In this document: in pieces, positions 25,273 through 33,875 of the stretch
Layout: each line of letters begins with the position of its first letter
Numbering within the stretch: the first letter of the stretch is position 1
NCBI RefSeq assembly: GCF_019263745.1
Contig: NZ_CP077107.1
Location: 1,426,001 to 1,490,000 of the forward strand
DNA length: 64,000 nucleotides
Direction of reading: 5' to 3'
From: Methanospirillum hungatei
GTDB taxonomy: Archaea > Halobacteriota > Methanomicrobia > Methanomicrobiales > Methanospirillaceae
Program-made: the position numbers and the translations under genes
Notes under the pieces: model-generated
Databases searched by the model: none
What the model saw: only the letters and a program-made list of their open reading frames with translations
What the model was told of the DNA's origin: nothing

Positions 25273-25673
25273 TCAAACTCCCCTCAGTTCCGATGGTGCT
25301 TCGCCAGCTCTTTAAAAAGCCGGCAACTAATTTCTTCCCGGCAAAAAACCTGCCATCGACGATCACCGGATTTCTGGAGTCAGTTGCTGCAGGAAAGGCA
25401 ACAATTCATCCGCCGATCCCAACACCGGTCAAGTACCGGGGTAAGATCCTGTATGACCGGAACACCTGTATTGGATGTAAAATGTGTATCAGGGTCTGTC
25501 CGGCAAATGCTATTGAATTTATACCAGAGATAAAAAGAATCAGGATCTGGGTTACCCAGTGTGTCTTCTGCAGCCAGTGTAATGATATCTGTCCAAAAGA
25601 CTGCCTGCATATGTCTTCAGATTTCCTGCTTGCAACTGAAGACCGGTTTAATGAAAATATGATTGTCGAATAA
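25269..25673 (+). CDS. mbhN: MbhN, ferredoxin-like 2x[4Fe-4S] subunit
   Basis: A 134-residue NuoI-type protein. Two cluster motifs are complete: C67, C70, C73 with C77 (CIGCKMCIRVCP) and C98, C101, C104 with C108 (CVFCSQCNDICP). It accepts electrons from reduced ferredoxin. I chose ATG 25269, which overlaps the mbhM stop (ATGA) as at the other junctions; GTG 25260 would add three residues. It is the last gene of the operon; pncB faces it 16 bases later. Confidence 0.93.
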   Translation: MIKLPSVPMVLRQLFKKPATNFFPAKNLPSTITGFLESVAAGKATIHPPIPTPVKYRGKILYDRNTCIGCKMCIRVCPANAIEFIPEIKRIRIWVTQCVFCSQCNDICPKDCLHMSSDFLLATEDRFNENMIVE

Positions 25674-25688
25674 TGTGAGTATGCCGGA

Positions 25689-27065
25689 TTAACCGGTAAA
25701 CTCATTCATCATTTTTTCCCTGGCCTTTGTAAGGGCTGGCCCGATTGATACCGGATACCTGGATGGATACATCAGCCTGACCACGTCTGGAGGTATCGTC
25801 TGCAAAGCGCTCATTACATGATTTCTGATATCATGCAAAGATCGTTCTGGTCGGACGATGGAACCATCACGAAGAGCCGGGATGAGTAAGGGGACATAAC
25901 CTGGAACATCAAATCCAGCGGACTCAAGTTCAATACAGTCACCGGTCATCATCCCATTGCCATCAAAGGAGCGATATACCTGCTTAATGCCAGGAAGCGA
26001 GATCTTTTCAGTATGGTCAGTAACCTTCATCCTCATCTCGCTATGTCCGAGAGTGTGTTCTATCGCGGATAACTTATACACCCCGGCGATTGCAGGTGAT
26101 TCATGACCGGTCACCAGCCTGGTCCCGACTCCGTAGAGATCTATGGGGGCACCCTGCTCTTTGAGTGTGTGAATGCCATACTCATCAAGGTCTCCGGACG
26201 CGACAATCTTCGTATCAGAAAGTCCTGCATCGTCAAGCATCTTCCTTGCCTGTTTCGAAAGCGAGAGCATATCACCGCTGTCAAGTCTCACACCAGCCAA
26301 AGTCCGGCCTTGTCTTTTCATCTCAAGACCTACCTCAATGGCATGAACCATTCCACTGAAGATGGTGTCATACGTATCGACCAGAAGAACAGATGCTTGG
26401 GGAAAAACCTCTGCATACCGCCTGAATGAATCCAGTTCAGAATGGTATGACATGACATAGGAATGAGCATGGGTTCCCTTCACCGGGATGCCAAACATCT
26501 TTCCCGCTTCAACGTTGGATGTCCCAGTGCACCCACCAATATAGGCTGCACGTGAAGCAGATAATGCTCCGTCCGGTCCCTGGGCTCTTCTGGCTCCAAA
26601 TTCCATTACCGTATCAAACCCGGCAACCATGCATATCCGGGCTGCTTTCGTTGCGATGAGAGAAGAAAAATTGATAAGGTTTAATAGAGCGGTCTCGACC
26701 AGCTGACAGGATCCAATAGGGCCACTCACCCTGAAGACAGGTCCGCCAGGAAACACAACGGTTCCTTCATCCACTGCATGAACAGAACCATCAAATCTCC
26801 ATTCAGAGAGCCAGATCAGGAAAGATTCATCAAAGAGATTGAGTGACCTGATATACGCGATATCTTCCCTGGAAAACCGGGCATTTTGAAGAAATAAGAG
26901 CGCATCGTCTATACCGGCTGCAACTATGTATTCACCCTGAAAGGGACAGGATCTGAAAAAAAGATCAAAGCAGGACTGATTATTTATGGTGTCCGATAAA
27001 AACCAGACATACATCATGGTCAATTCATACAAATCAGTAAGGATTGGAGATTTCAGGTTACTCAT
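25689..27065 (-). CDS. pncB: Nicotinate phosphoribosyltransferase
   Basis: A 458-residue protein of the NAPRTase family. It begins SPILTDLYELTMMYVWF, the standard opening, and contains MEFGARRAQGPDGALSASRA, GTHAHSYVMSYHSE and GVRLDSGDMLSLSKQAR, covering the substrate and PRPP sites. It makes nicotinate mononucleotide for NAD salvage; nadE lies 5.7 kb away. I chose ATG 27065 with AAAGG upstream; the ATG at 27107 has its purine run immediately adjacent and adds 14 non-conserved residues. Confidence 0.92.
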   Translation of the reverse strand: MSNLKSPILTDLYELTMMYVWFLSDTINNQSCFDLFFRSCPFQGEYIVAAGIDDALLFLQNARFSREDIAYIRSLNLFDESFLIWLSEWRFDGSVHAVDEGTVVFPGGPVFRVSGPIGSCQLVETALLNLINFSSLIATKAARICMVAGFDTVMEFGARRAQGPDGALSASRAAYIGGCTGTSNVEAGKMFGIPVKGTHAHSYVMSYHSELDSFRRYAEVFPQASVLLVDTYDTIFSGMVHAIEVGLEMKRQGRTLAGVRLDSGDMLSLSKQARKMLDDAGLSDTKIVASGDLDEYGIHTLKEQGAPIDLYGVGTRLVTGHESPAIAGVYKLSAIEHTLGHSEMRMKVTDHTEKISLPGIKQVYRSFDGNGMMTGDCIELESAGFDVPGYVPLLIPALRDGSIVRPERSLHDIRNHVMSALQTIPPDVVRLMYPSRYPVSIGPALTKAREKMMNEFTG

Positions 27066-27219
27066 AAATACAAATACCTTTCTTGTATCAGGTATGTCAT
27101 CCCTCAATAAAATAGACCTCTAGTCTGATTTTGACGGTATCATTGCAGAAAAACCGAAAACTGACAGATCGAAATATTGATGCGATAAGCACTTGAGATG
27201 ATCACCTTGGTGATACAAG

Positions 27220-27873
27220 ATGCACCTCCCCCCACTCATACCTCCCGTATCAATCACTCCATACCTTTCCTGCTCAGGAGTGATTAACTGCACAAATGCA
27301 GAGATACGCACATTGGCACGAACTATTACCACATCTGAAATCGACGACATCGAACGAACAAGAACACTGTATACCTGGGTTCGGGATTCTATTGCTCATT
27401 CAGTCGATGCTGGACACAAAGATCTGATGTGGAATGCGACCGATGTCCTGAACGCCAGACATGGACTCTGTTTTGGGAAGTCCCACCTGTTTGTTGCGTT
27501 ATGCAGGGCACTTGGGATCCCAGCCGGTCTGTGTTATCAGCGGGTGCGAAGTGAGAATGGGAGCTGGGTGCTTCATGGCCTTGCTGCAGTTTATATCGAA
27601 CCTCTGGATAAATGGATCAGATTAGATCCCAGAGGAAATAAACCAGGTATTTCTGCAGAATTTTCTATCGAATATGAACAAATTGCTTATGAACCAGTAT
27701 CTGAAGGTGAATGGCTTGACCAGCACATATATCCAGAACCATGGCAGGATGTGTCACATCTGGTTGAGTTATCCATGAATGTTCCTGAATTTATTGAAAA
27801 TTCTGGAAAAATCCATATTCCCCCGATAACCCAGGAACGAATACAAATTATGAAGTCATCCTGTTCTTCCTGA
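27220..27873 (+). CDS. Transglutaminase-like domain protein
   Basis: A 217-residue cytosolic protein with a transglutaminase/cysteine-protease-like core: the nucleophile in NARHGLCFGKSHLFVALCRA, the histidine in WVLHGLAAVYIEP and the aspartate in IRLDPRGNKPG. Such archaeal proteins may cleave or amidate peptides; the substrate is unknown. It starts with a short preceding segment (YLSCSGVINCTNAEIRTLA) and has no signal peptide. Convergent with rlmH. Confidence 0.82.
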   Translation: MHLPPLIPPVSITPYLSCSGVINCTNAEIRTLARTITTSEIDDIERTRTLYTWVRDSIAHSVDAGHKDLMWNATDVLNARHGLCFGKSHLFVALCRALGIPAGLCYQRVRSENGSWVLHGLAAVYIEPLDKWIRLDPRGNKPGISAEFSIEYEQIAYEPVSEGEWLDQHIYPEPWQDVSHLVELSMNVPEFIENSGKIHIPPITQERIQIMKSSCSS

Positions 27874-27890
27874 ATCATCTTTTTGAATCA

Positions 27891-28370
27891 TCAACGATGA
27901 TACGGCTGCCCTCTGATAATGGTAAAAGCACGGTATATCTGTTCATACAATAATAGTCGTGCCAGTTGATGTGGAAACGTCATTGCTGACATCGAAAGTA
28001 TATAATCCGCCCTGTTTTTACAAGAAACTGACAATCCATGTGGACCACCAATAAGAAAAACGATCTGATAAGGACCATTGACCTCACATGATTTGATAAT
28101 ATCAGCGAGACCCTCACTGGTGTTGGTTTTTCCAGTACGATCAAGGGCTATTACATAATCCTGCTGTGTGATCCCACTGCATAATTTTTCTCCTTCATTT
28201 TTTTTTGCTCCGTCAACAGAAGCCGGATGGTCATCAGGTATTGTGGATTCAAGGAATTCTTTACATTCTATCTGGCAATATGAACCAATTCGTTTGGCAT
28301 AATCGGCAATTGCCTCACGGATATACGACTCTTTCACCTTTCCAATAACAAATAATTTGATCCTGACCAT
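27891..28370 (-). CDS. rlmH: 23S rRNA (pseudouridine1915-N3)-methyltransferase RlmH
   Basis: A 159-residue SPOUT methyltransferase, the usual RlmH length. It begins VRIKLFVIGKVKESYIREA, contains YVIALDRTGKTNTSEGLA and the SAM-binding knot FLIGGPHGLS, and ends with HQLARLLLYEQIYRAFTIIRG and QPYHR, the invariant C-terminus. It methylates a pseudouridine in helix 69 of 23S rRNA. I start at ATG 28370, which gives the conserved N-terminus; ATG 28385 would add five residues. Confidence 0.92.
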   Translation of the reverse strand: MVRIKLFVIGKVKESYIREAIADYAKRIGSYCQIECKEFLESTIPDDHPASVDGAKKNEGEKLCSGITQQDYVIALDRTGKTNTSEGLADIIKSCEVNGPYQIVFLIGGPHGLSVSCKNRADYILSMSAMTFPHQLARLLLYEQIYRAFTIIRGQPYHR

Positions 28371-28445
28371 CAGGATTGTAATCATACCCAGAGCCGTTAA
28401 TGATATCTGGTTTCATCATCCAATCACAAGGTTAGGAAGATAGGA

Positions 28446-28928
28446 ATGAATGAAGAACTCAAAACAGGAGATCCCGCGCCGAATTTCAACCTTCCGGATC
28501 ATTCAGGAACTCTCCATACCCTCGCTTCACATCATGGATCTTGGTTAATTCTTTACTTTTATCCAAAAGATAACACCTCGGCATGCACAACAGAAGCACT
28601 GGCATTTTCTGCGGTGTACGAAGAGTTATCAGAACATGGAGTCCCAGTCATTGGAATCAGTCCAGACAATCCGGAAAGTCACAGGAAATTTATTGAAAAG
28701 CATGACCTGAAAATTACCTTATTGTCAGATGAAAACCATTCTGTCATCGAAACATTTGGGGCCTGGAAGCTCAAAAAAATGTACGGAAAGGAGTACATGG
28801 GTGTCGAACGATCAACATTTCTCATAGATCCTGAAGGTATCATCAGAGGGATCTGGAGAAAAGTGAAAGTAAAAGGTCATGTTGAAGAAGTAACCGAAAG
28901 ACTTTCAGATTTAAAAAGAAGGATTTAA
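28446..28928 (+). CDS. Peroxiredoxin, BCP/PrxQ type
   Basis: A 160-residue thioredoxin-fold peroxidase. The peroxidatic cysteine is C47 in PKDNTSACTTEA, after the conserved proline and threonine. The usual second cysteine five residues later, found in two-Cys BCP enzymes, is absent, so it is probably a one-Cys form. It would reduce peroxides, helping an anaerobe survive oxygen exposure. Its end overlaps the convergent gene by four bases. Confidence 0.9.
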   Translation: MNEELKTGDPAPNFNLPDHSGTLHTLASHHGSWLILYFYPKDNTSACTTEALAFSAVYEELSEHGVPVIGISPDNPESHRKFIEKHDLKITLLSDENHSVIETFGAWKLKKMYGKEYMGVERSTFLIDPEGIIRGIWRKVKVKGHVEEVTERLSDLKRRI

Positions 28929-29869
28929 AAAACTTCCACACCATCATCGAGCGGTTCAATCAGTCGTTTTCCGGTAAACGCATTAATCTCTACAATCTTC
29001 TTTCCTTTTATCTGCCAGACCGGGATATAGATCTCCCGAAGATCAAGTGAAATATTATCCGGATCAGGGGAGAGATTCTTCTCTTCGTAAAAAATTGCAT
29101 CCCCTTTTACCTGTCGAATCCTGACCCGTTTTGTCATTGAACTAATGAGATGGCGGGTGATTTTTACTTCAGCATCATCGCGGTTTATTGAAGGTTTTGC
29201 AATCTCACTTCCATCAGGAATTTCTCTCCTGGTAACAGTATCTGCATCAATATCTGAAAGCGCGCCATTAATGGCATTTAAAGCTCCCGAACCATCTCCA
29301 TCAAAATTGATATTCTGGTCTTTATACACTGCACAGCCCCTGCAACTATATCGGAACATCCAGTATGGAAGAAAACGAAGGGTTGCGACTCCAGGTATTC
29401 CGGCCTTTTCTTCAGCTTCATCCCGATGAACACGGACAGGAAGGTGAGGGATCCGGACACTTGTGTCGGGTTCGTGTGAACCACGCGCCTTATATGAAGA
29501 ACTCTCTTCCATCCCATCAAGTGGAAGAACCAGTGTTTTATTCAAGACCCGGGCCAGAACTGCTTCACCTGCATACAGAGCAAACTCTTCCGGGTACCAG
29601 ACGAGACAATTGTCGGCTGTAATAGAAGGATTAAATGTAACCAGAAGTTTTTCACAGACCTTTTCTTCCTGCCCCACCCGGATGGTATACTCAGTATCAG
29701 AGTATGAGTATGCCTCTTCCGGATCATCAGTACACATCACCAGAAGGTATGTGTTTTTCCTGATTGCAGACATGTCCAGGGGCGCTGTTGCATGATGAAC
29801 GTCAAATCCGGCTGCTTTCAGAATATCTGAAACTGCCCGTGATGCTTTTTCCCTGGTTCTCTGCTCCAT
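28925..29869 (-). CDS. Conserved methanogen protein of unknown function
   Basis: A 314-residue protein I do not recognise. It has an N-terminal region like a small nuclease-like alpha/beta fold (SRAVSDILKAAGFDVHHA, YLLVMCTDDPEEAY), a middle with HLPVRVHRDEAEEKAGIPGV and a Cys pair in RYSCRGCAVYKD, and a C-terminal beta-rich half ending EIYIPVWQIKGKKIVEINAF. The C-terminal WQIKGKKIVEINA segment resembles membrane-attached or lipid-binding beta domains only vaguely. No signal peptide. It is transcribed alone. Confidence 0.6.
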   Translation of the reverse strand: MEQRTREKASRAVSDILKAAGFDVHHATAPLDMSAIRKNTYLLVMCTDDPEEAYSYSDTEYTIRVGQEEKVCEKLLVTFNPSITADNCLVWYPEEFALYAGEAVLARVLNKTLVLPLDGMEESSSYKARGSHEPDTSVRIPHLPVRVHRDEAEEKAGIPGVATLRFLPYWMFRYSCRGCAVYKDQNINFDGDGSGALNAINGALSDIDADTVTRREIPDGSEIAKPSINRDDAEVKITRHLISSMTKRVRIRQVKGDAIFYEEKNLSPDPDNISLDLREIYIPVWQIKGKKIVEINAFTGKRLIEPLDDGVEVF

Positions 29870-29931
29870 ACCGTACTGTTTGCCGTCCGAAAAAAGAATA
29901 TTTTTCTATCTACGGGCTCGTACAATGAGTC

Positions 29932-30678
29932 ATGAGTGATTTCCTCAGGTTTGTCAGTCACCGGATAGAGGATTTTGCCATGCAGGTCACATTTAGCCCT
30001 TTAGAAGGGACGGGGACCGTGGTATATAACCTCTCTCTGGTGCGTGCAGCAGACCTTGAGCATACATTATCCGTGTTTCGCGCTACGTGTGAAGCTGGGG
30101 TCTCACCAAGCAGTCTTATCAGGATCCTTTTCGCCGGTGAAGAGATAGATGGCTTTGTTATACCACCGGATCAGTGTGGGATTCTGACCCTTTGTAGTAC
30201 CACCCTTGACGGTCTGTTACTCCAGCGTGGGATCCCCTTTAATCCAATCGGCGGAGGTGTTGTTGAAGTCGCAGACAACATTCCCAAGCGGTTTACCCAC
30301 CTGATAAAATACGAATATACGACTATTGATCCCTTACAGGTCCTGGTCTCCCAGGAGATAACATCAGTCCTTCAGGTCATGAAAAATGGGAACGGGAGTC
30401 TGCTTGGTAATATACGTGAGTGCCATATGGAAGCAGAAGATGATGTGGAGGAAGTATTAGAAGAACTTACTGATGGATACTTTACCGGAATACTGGATCT
30501 CGGACTTCCCAATACTCCTTGCCTAGGTGTCGCGGTTGACCCCCAGTATATGGGGCTTGCGGCTCTTGGGGGAACGAACTGGATGGCGGCACTCCGGGAA
30601 GAAGGAATAAATGTCATCATGCAGGCGATGAAAGGGCTGACTGACATTTCGACAATGCAGTTTGTATCAGATTTGTAA
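29932..30678 (+). CDS. NrpR regulatory domain (DUF128) protein lacking DNA-binding part
   Basis: A 248-residue single DUF128/NRD domain. Conserved pieces are EGTGTVVYNLSLV, GILTLCSTTLDGLLLQRGIP, FNPIGGGVVEVAD and YFTGILDLGLPNTPCLGVAVD. In the methanogen nitrogen repressor NrpR this domain binds 2-oxoglutarate, and a separate winged helix binds DNA. Here no helix-turn-helix precedes it, so it must pair with another protein or act as a sensor only. No nitrogen genes adjoin. Confidence 0.82.
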   Translation: MSDFLRFVSHRIEDFAMQVTFSPLEGTGTVVYNLSLVRAADLEHTLSVFRATCEAGVSPSSLIRILFAGEEIDGFVIPPDQCGILTLCSTTLDGLLLQRGIPFNPIGGGVVEVADNIPKRFTHLIKYEYTTIDPLQVLVSQEITSVLQVMKNGNGSLLGNIRECHMEAEDDVEEVLEELTDGYFTGILDLGLPNTPCLGVAVDPQYMGLAALGGTNWMAALREEGINVIMQAMKGLTDISTMQFVSDL

Positions 30679-30728
30679 ATCACAGGTAATGCGGTAAGTA
30701 TTAGTGTAAATAGGAGAGATGAACTGAC

Positions 30729-31433
30729 ATGCAAATACTCCCTCTTGAAAATCCGGACATAAGAAGTTGCGCAGAACTCCTTTCAGTCATGGCAGACCCG
30801 GATTGCAGATGTGAAGGGATGGCATACGAGATGTTTCGTGGCCTGTCAAAAAATGAACAGGATAAAGAATGGTTAGAGCGGCATCAGATCAGATATGATG
30901 TCACCAGAATTCCAGGAAAGGTAATCTGCGGCGAATGGATAAAAACCAAAGGGCATTATCATCAGCCTGCCCCAGATGGTCATGCGTATCCTGAGATATA
31001 CGAAGTCCTTGATGGGGAGGTGCTCTATCTGTTACAAAAGGAAGACTTGTCAGATATTGTCCTGGTCAGGGCACGAAAAGGTGATCTGGTTCTTATACCC
31101 CCCGGATATGGTCATGTGACTATCAATCCCTCTGCTGAAACACTTCTGATGGCAAATCTTGTCTCATCCGCATTTACAAGTGAGTACCATCCATTTGAGA
31201 CATTTCAGGGGGCTGCGTATTATATTTTTGCCGACGGGAAAAAGGAGAGAAATCCACGGTACCCGGATTTTGTTCCACACATACGCGAAGTGACCTGTTA
31301 TGGGAAACCACTACCGCATCCTTTCCCTCAGCAGGCGCTTTATTCCTGTGTCGGTGATGAACAAAGCCTGGCATTCCTTAATAAACCTGGATCATATCTT
31401 GAACAATATCAGAAATTATTCCTTTTTACCTGA
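30729..31433 (+). CDS. pgiA: Glucose-6-phosphate isomerase, archaeal cupin type
   Basis: A 234-residue cupin. The metal ligands H76, H78 and E89 are in GHYHQPAPDGHAYPEIYE and H129 is in IPPGYGHVTINP. This replaces the classical isomerase in Euryarchaeota and interconverts glucose- and fructose-6-phosphate in gluconeogenesis and glycogen metabolism. Its 3' end overlaps the convergent nadE by 25 bases. Confidence 0.93.
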   Translation: MQILPLENPDIRSCAELLSVMADPDCRCEGMAYEMFRGLSKNEQDKEWLERHQIRYDVTRIPGKVICGEWIKTKGHYHQPAPDGHAYPEIYEVLDGEVLYLLQKEDLSDIVLVRARKGDLVLIPPGYGHVTINPSAETLLMANLVSSAFTSEYHPFETFQGAAYYIFADGKKERNPRYPDFVPHIREVTCYGKPLPHPFPQQALYSCVGDEQSLAFLNKPGSYLEQYQKLFLFT

Positions 31434-32155
31434 GGAACCGGGCGCTGTTTGTGGCCCGCACGCTGGATCTTTTCCAGTACTATCCTTTCTTCCTGCGTTT
31501 TTGGTACCCATTCCTGTATTTCAAGGCATTTTATGGCTGTATCTATGACCTCATATGTCATACCAAGTTCATCCTCATCAGTCTGATTATGCCAGAGTCC
31601 TGCGGATGGTGTTTTGGTAATCAACCTTTCCGGAATGCCAATCTTTCGGGCAAACTGCCATACCTGAGATTTTTGCAGATGTAGAATTGGTTGCACATCT
31701 GCAGCATTATCACCATATTTTGTGCAATATCCTACCAAATACTCAGTGTAATTCGAAGTTCCGCACACCAGTCTGTTCATCTGGTTTGCATAATAGTAGA
31801 GAATTGTCATCCTGGTTCGTGCCATAAGGTTCCCAGCAAGGTACGGTGTGTCATTAAATCCAGGCATGCTCCGGTACTGGTCAATGATGGAACCGATTGG
31901 AATCGTCATGACCGGAATTTCAAGAAATTCCGCGAGCATTCTGACATCTTCAGCATCCTGGGATGGAGTAACATCTGAAGGCAGAAAGATGCCCTGCACA
32001 TATTCCGGGCCAACAGCCTGAACACAAAGGGCTGCTGATACACTTGAATCAATACCCCCGGATAATCCGATAACAAAACCGGAAGCTTGACTGGACTGGA
32101 TAGTATCCTTCAGAACTGCAAGTATTGGTTCGGGATCTGGTGAATCAGTGATCAT
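31409..32155 (-). CDS. nadE: NAD+ synthase
   Basis: A 248-residue ammonia-dependent NAD synthetase with the PP-loop SGGIDS at 32-37 and the typical blocks GNLMARTRMTILYYYANQMN, VCGTSNYTEYLVGYCTKYGD and KTPSAGLWHNQTDEDELG. It amidates deamido-NAD, the last step of NAD synthesis, and complements pncB upstream. No glutaminase domain is attached. Confidence 0.94.
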   Translation of the reverse strand: MITDSPDPEPILAVLKDTIQSSQASGFVIGLSGGIDSSVSAALCVQAVGPEYVQGIFLPSDVTPSQDAEDVRMLAEFLEIPVMTIPIGSIIDQYRSMPGFNDTPYLAGNLMARTRMTILYYYANQMNRLVCGTSNYTEYLVGYCTKYGDNAADVQPILHLQKSQVWQFARKIGIPERLITKTPSAGLWHNQTDEDELGMTYEVIDTAIKCLEIQEWVPKTQEERIVLEKIQRAGHKQRPVPQVKRNNF

Positions 32156-32209
32156 GATTGTTTACTTCTTTTATGAGATAGGAAAAAAGGGTAAGCATAA
32201 TAGGGAAGA

Positions 32210-32935
32210 TCATATCTGGTTTTTACCAAGTTCACAAAGTCGATCCCGATAATTCAGGAGCGAAAAGGGAAGAGATGGATGATTATTTGTAAGATCTGTT
32301 ACAATCTTTCTGATATCACTCTCTTCTCCTTTCTTTTCTTGAATCGGCACCCCCCAATAATCAGCCACCATCATGAGTTCTGTATAGGGAATTTCCCTCA
32401 GAGGAGTAAGACAGGGTACCGGAAAGGTCTGATCAGAACATATGAGAGAACAACAGTCTCCGGATAATAACGAAGATAGGACCTGTTCCGCTTCATCATC
32501 AAGAGTACATGCCTGCACAATCCTATCTGAACCAGAACTGGTAACGACTTCCGTAATATGCTCATATTGCAGATATTTCTCCCTGATGGTGATTCCGGAA
32601 GGTAATGGTACCTGATTGGATGGGGAGTCCTGGTGATTACATCCGGAGTTGATATGAAGAATGACAAATTCCATATTCGGACGATTCCCAACGATACATC
32701 CAAGAATGTAGAGGAGCAGATATCTGGCGGAGCCGTCCCAGATTATTGAGAGAACCGGTTTTTTACCAAGCCCTCCCTGAATCCGGATAGTTCTTTTTGC
32801 TCGAATTAAAATATCGGCAGCAAGATGTGTAGCGCACAAGTGTCGTCCAGAATACCGTTGAAATAACACAGATGGTTCCCGACATCTGCTGCATGGTTCT
32901 GACAACACCCTGCCCAGGAGGTTCATGTGGTACAT
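32210..32935 (-). CDS. TtuA/Ncs6-like protein with degenerate PP-loop
   Basis: A 241-residue relative of the tRNA thiolation enzymes TtuA/Ncs6. The N-terminal zinc finger is kept (C15, C18, C34, H37 in PCSRCREPSVLF and RHLCATHLA), followed by KRTIRIQGGLG and the fold's first strand. The ATP-binding SGGKDS signature is replaced by IIWDGSARYLL (WDGSAR at 66-71), and the C-terminal second zinc finger of TtuA is missing, making it shorter than usual. Catalysis by the normal route is therefore unlikely. It could regulate or support a true paralogue. ATG 32926 is an alternative start. Confidence 0.68.
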   Translation of the reverse strand: MYHMNLLGRVLSEPCSRCREPSVLFQRYSGRHLCATHLAADILIRAKRTIRIQGGLGKKPVLSIIWDGSARYLLLYILGCIVGNRPNMEFVILHINSGCNHQDSPSNQVPLPSGITIREKYLQYEHITEVVTSSGSDRIVQACTLDDEAEQVLSSLLSGDCCSLICSDQTFPVPCLTPLREIPYTELMMVADYWGVPIQEKKGEESDIRKIVTDLTNNHPSLPFSLLNYRDRLCELGKNQI

Positions 32936-33014
32936 AATGCATACTGAATCTTTTTTTATGTACCCTCTGACCGATACAATGCACTATAACATACCATGAT
33001 AAAACCATAAGCAA

Positions 33015-33875
33015 ATGCACCTCTCGGCAGACCATATAAAATCCCTCCATAAATATGAACTTCGCATCCTTCAGTCCATTGAGTTCCTCATGGGCAGATT
33101 CTCCTGGGTGCCGGAAGAAGAACTGGTTCGCAACACACGACTGTCTGCAAATGAAGTTCATTTCAGAATCTCAAAACTGATGGAAAAGGGAATGGTCAAA
33201 TTTTCGCAGGTTCCATATCCAGGATACTGCCTGGTTTTTAATGGATATGATACACTTGCAATCGCTCACCTGGTCAAAAAGGGAATAATTAGTGCCCTTG
33301 GATCCTGCATCGGGGAAGGAAAAGAATCCAGGGTATATGAAGCACTTGGGACCGGCCCTGTCATCCTTAAATTACACAGGATTGGCCAACGATCATTTCA
33401 AACGGTGCGAAAAGGGAGGAATTATCTTCCTGAAAAACAGCACTGCCCCTGGGTAATTGCATCGCATTTCTCTGCAGAACAGGAATACATGGCCTTATGC
33501 ACATTACAGAACCATGTGCGAGTACCGACGCCGTTAATAATGAACCGTAATGTAATCGCGATGACATATATCACCGGTGACCGACTTTCTGAGTGTACTC
33601 TTGACAATCCAAAAGAAGTCCTTGAAGAGATCTTACTACAATTGCAGGCGGCATATAAACGTGGGTTTATCCATGGTGATCTTTCCGAGTACAATGTGAT
33701 GTTTGATGGAGAGCAGATCTGGATCATCGACTGGCCTCAATGGGTTTCACCAGACCATGAAAATGCAGAGGAAATCCTGGATCATGATCTTGAGACCATC
33801 ACAAAATTTTTCTCCCGACGGTACCGGATTTCTTCTGATATGAAAGATGTGAAAACACTGGTGACCGGGTGCTGA
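33015..33875 (+). CDS. rio2: RIO2 serine/threonine protein kinase
   Basis: A 286-residue RIO2 kinase. Residues 1-85 form the RIO2-specific winged helix (YELRILQSIEFLMGRFSWVP), then the P-loop IGEGKESRVYEAL, the catalytic loop FIHGDLSEYNVM and the metal motif IIDWPQ. It acts in maturation of the small ribosomal subunit. First gene of a three-gene unit; it overlaps the DUF460 gene by seven bases. Confidence 0.93.
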   Translation: MHLSADHIKSLHKYELRILQSIEFLMGRFSWVPEEELVRNTRLSANEVHFRISKLMEKGMVKFSQVPYPGYCLVFNGYDTLAIAHLVKKGIISALGSCIGEGKESRVYEALGTGPVILKLHRIGQRSFQTVRKGRNYLPEKQHCPWVIASHFSAEQEYMALCTLQNHVRVPTPLIMNRNVIAMTYITGDRLSECTLDNPKEVLEEILLQLQAAYKRGFIHGDLSEYNVMFDGEQIWIIDWPQWVSPDHENAEEILDHDLETITKFFSRRYRISSDMKDVKTLVTGC

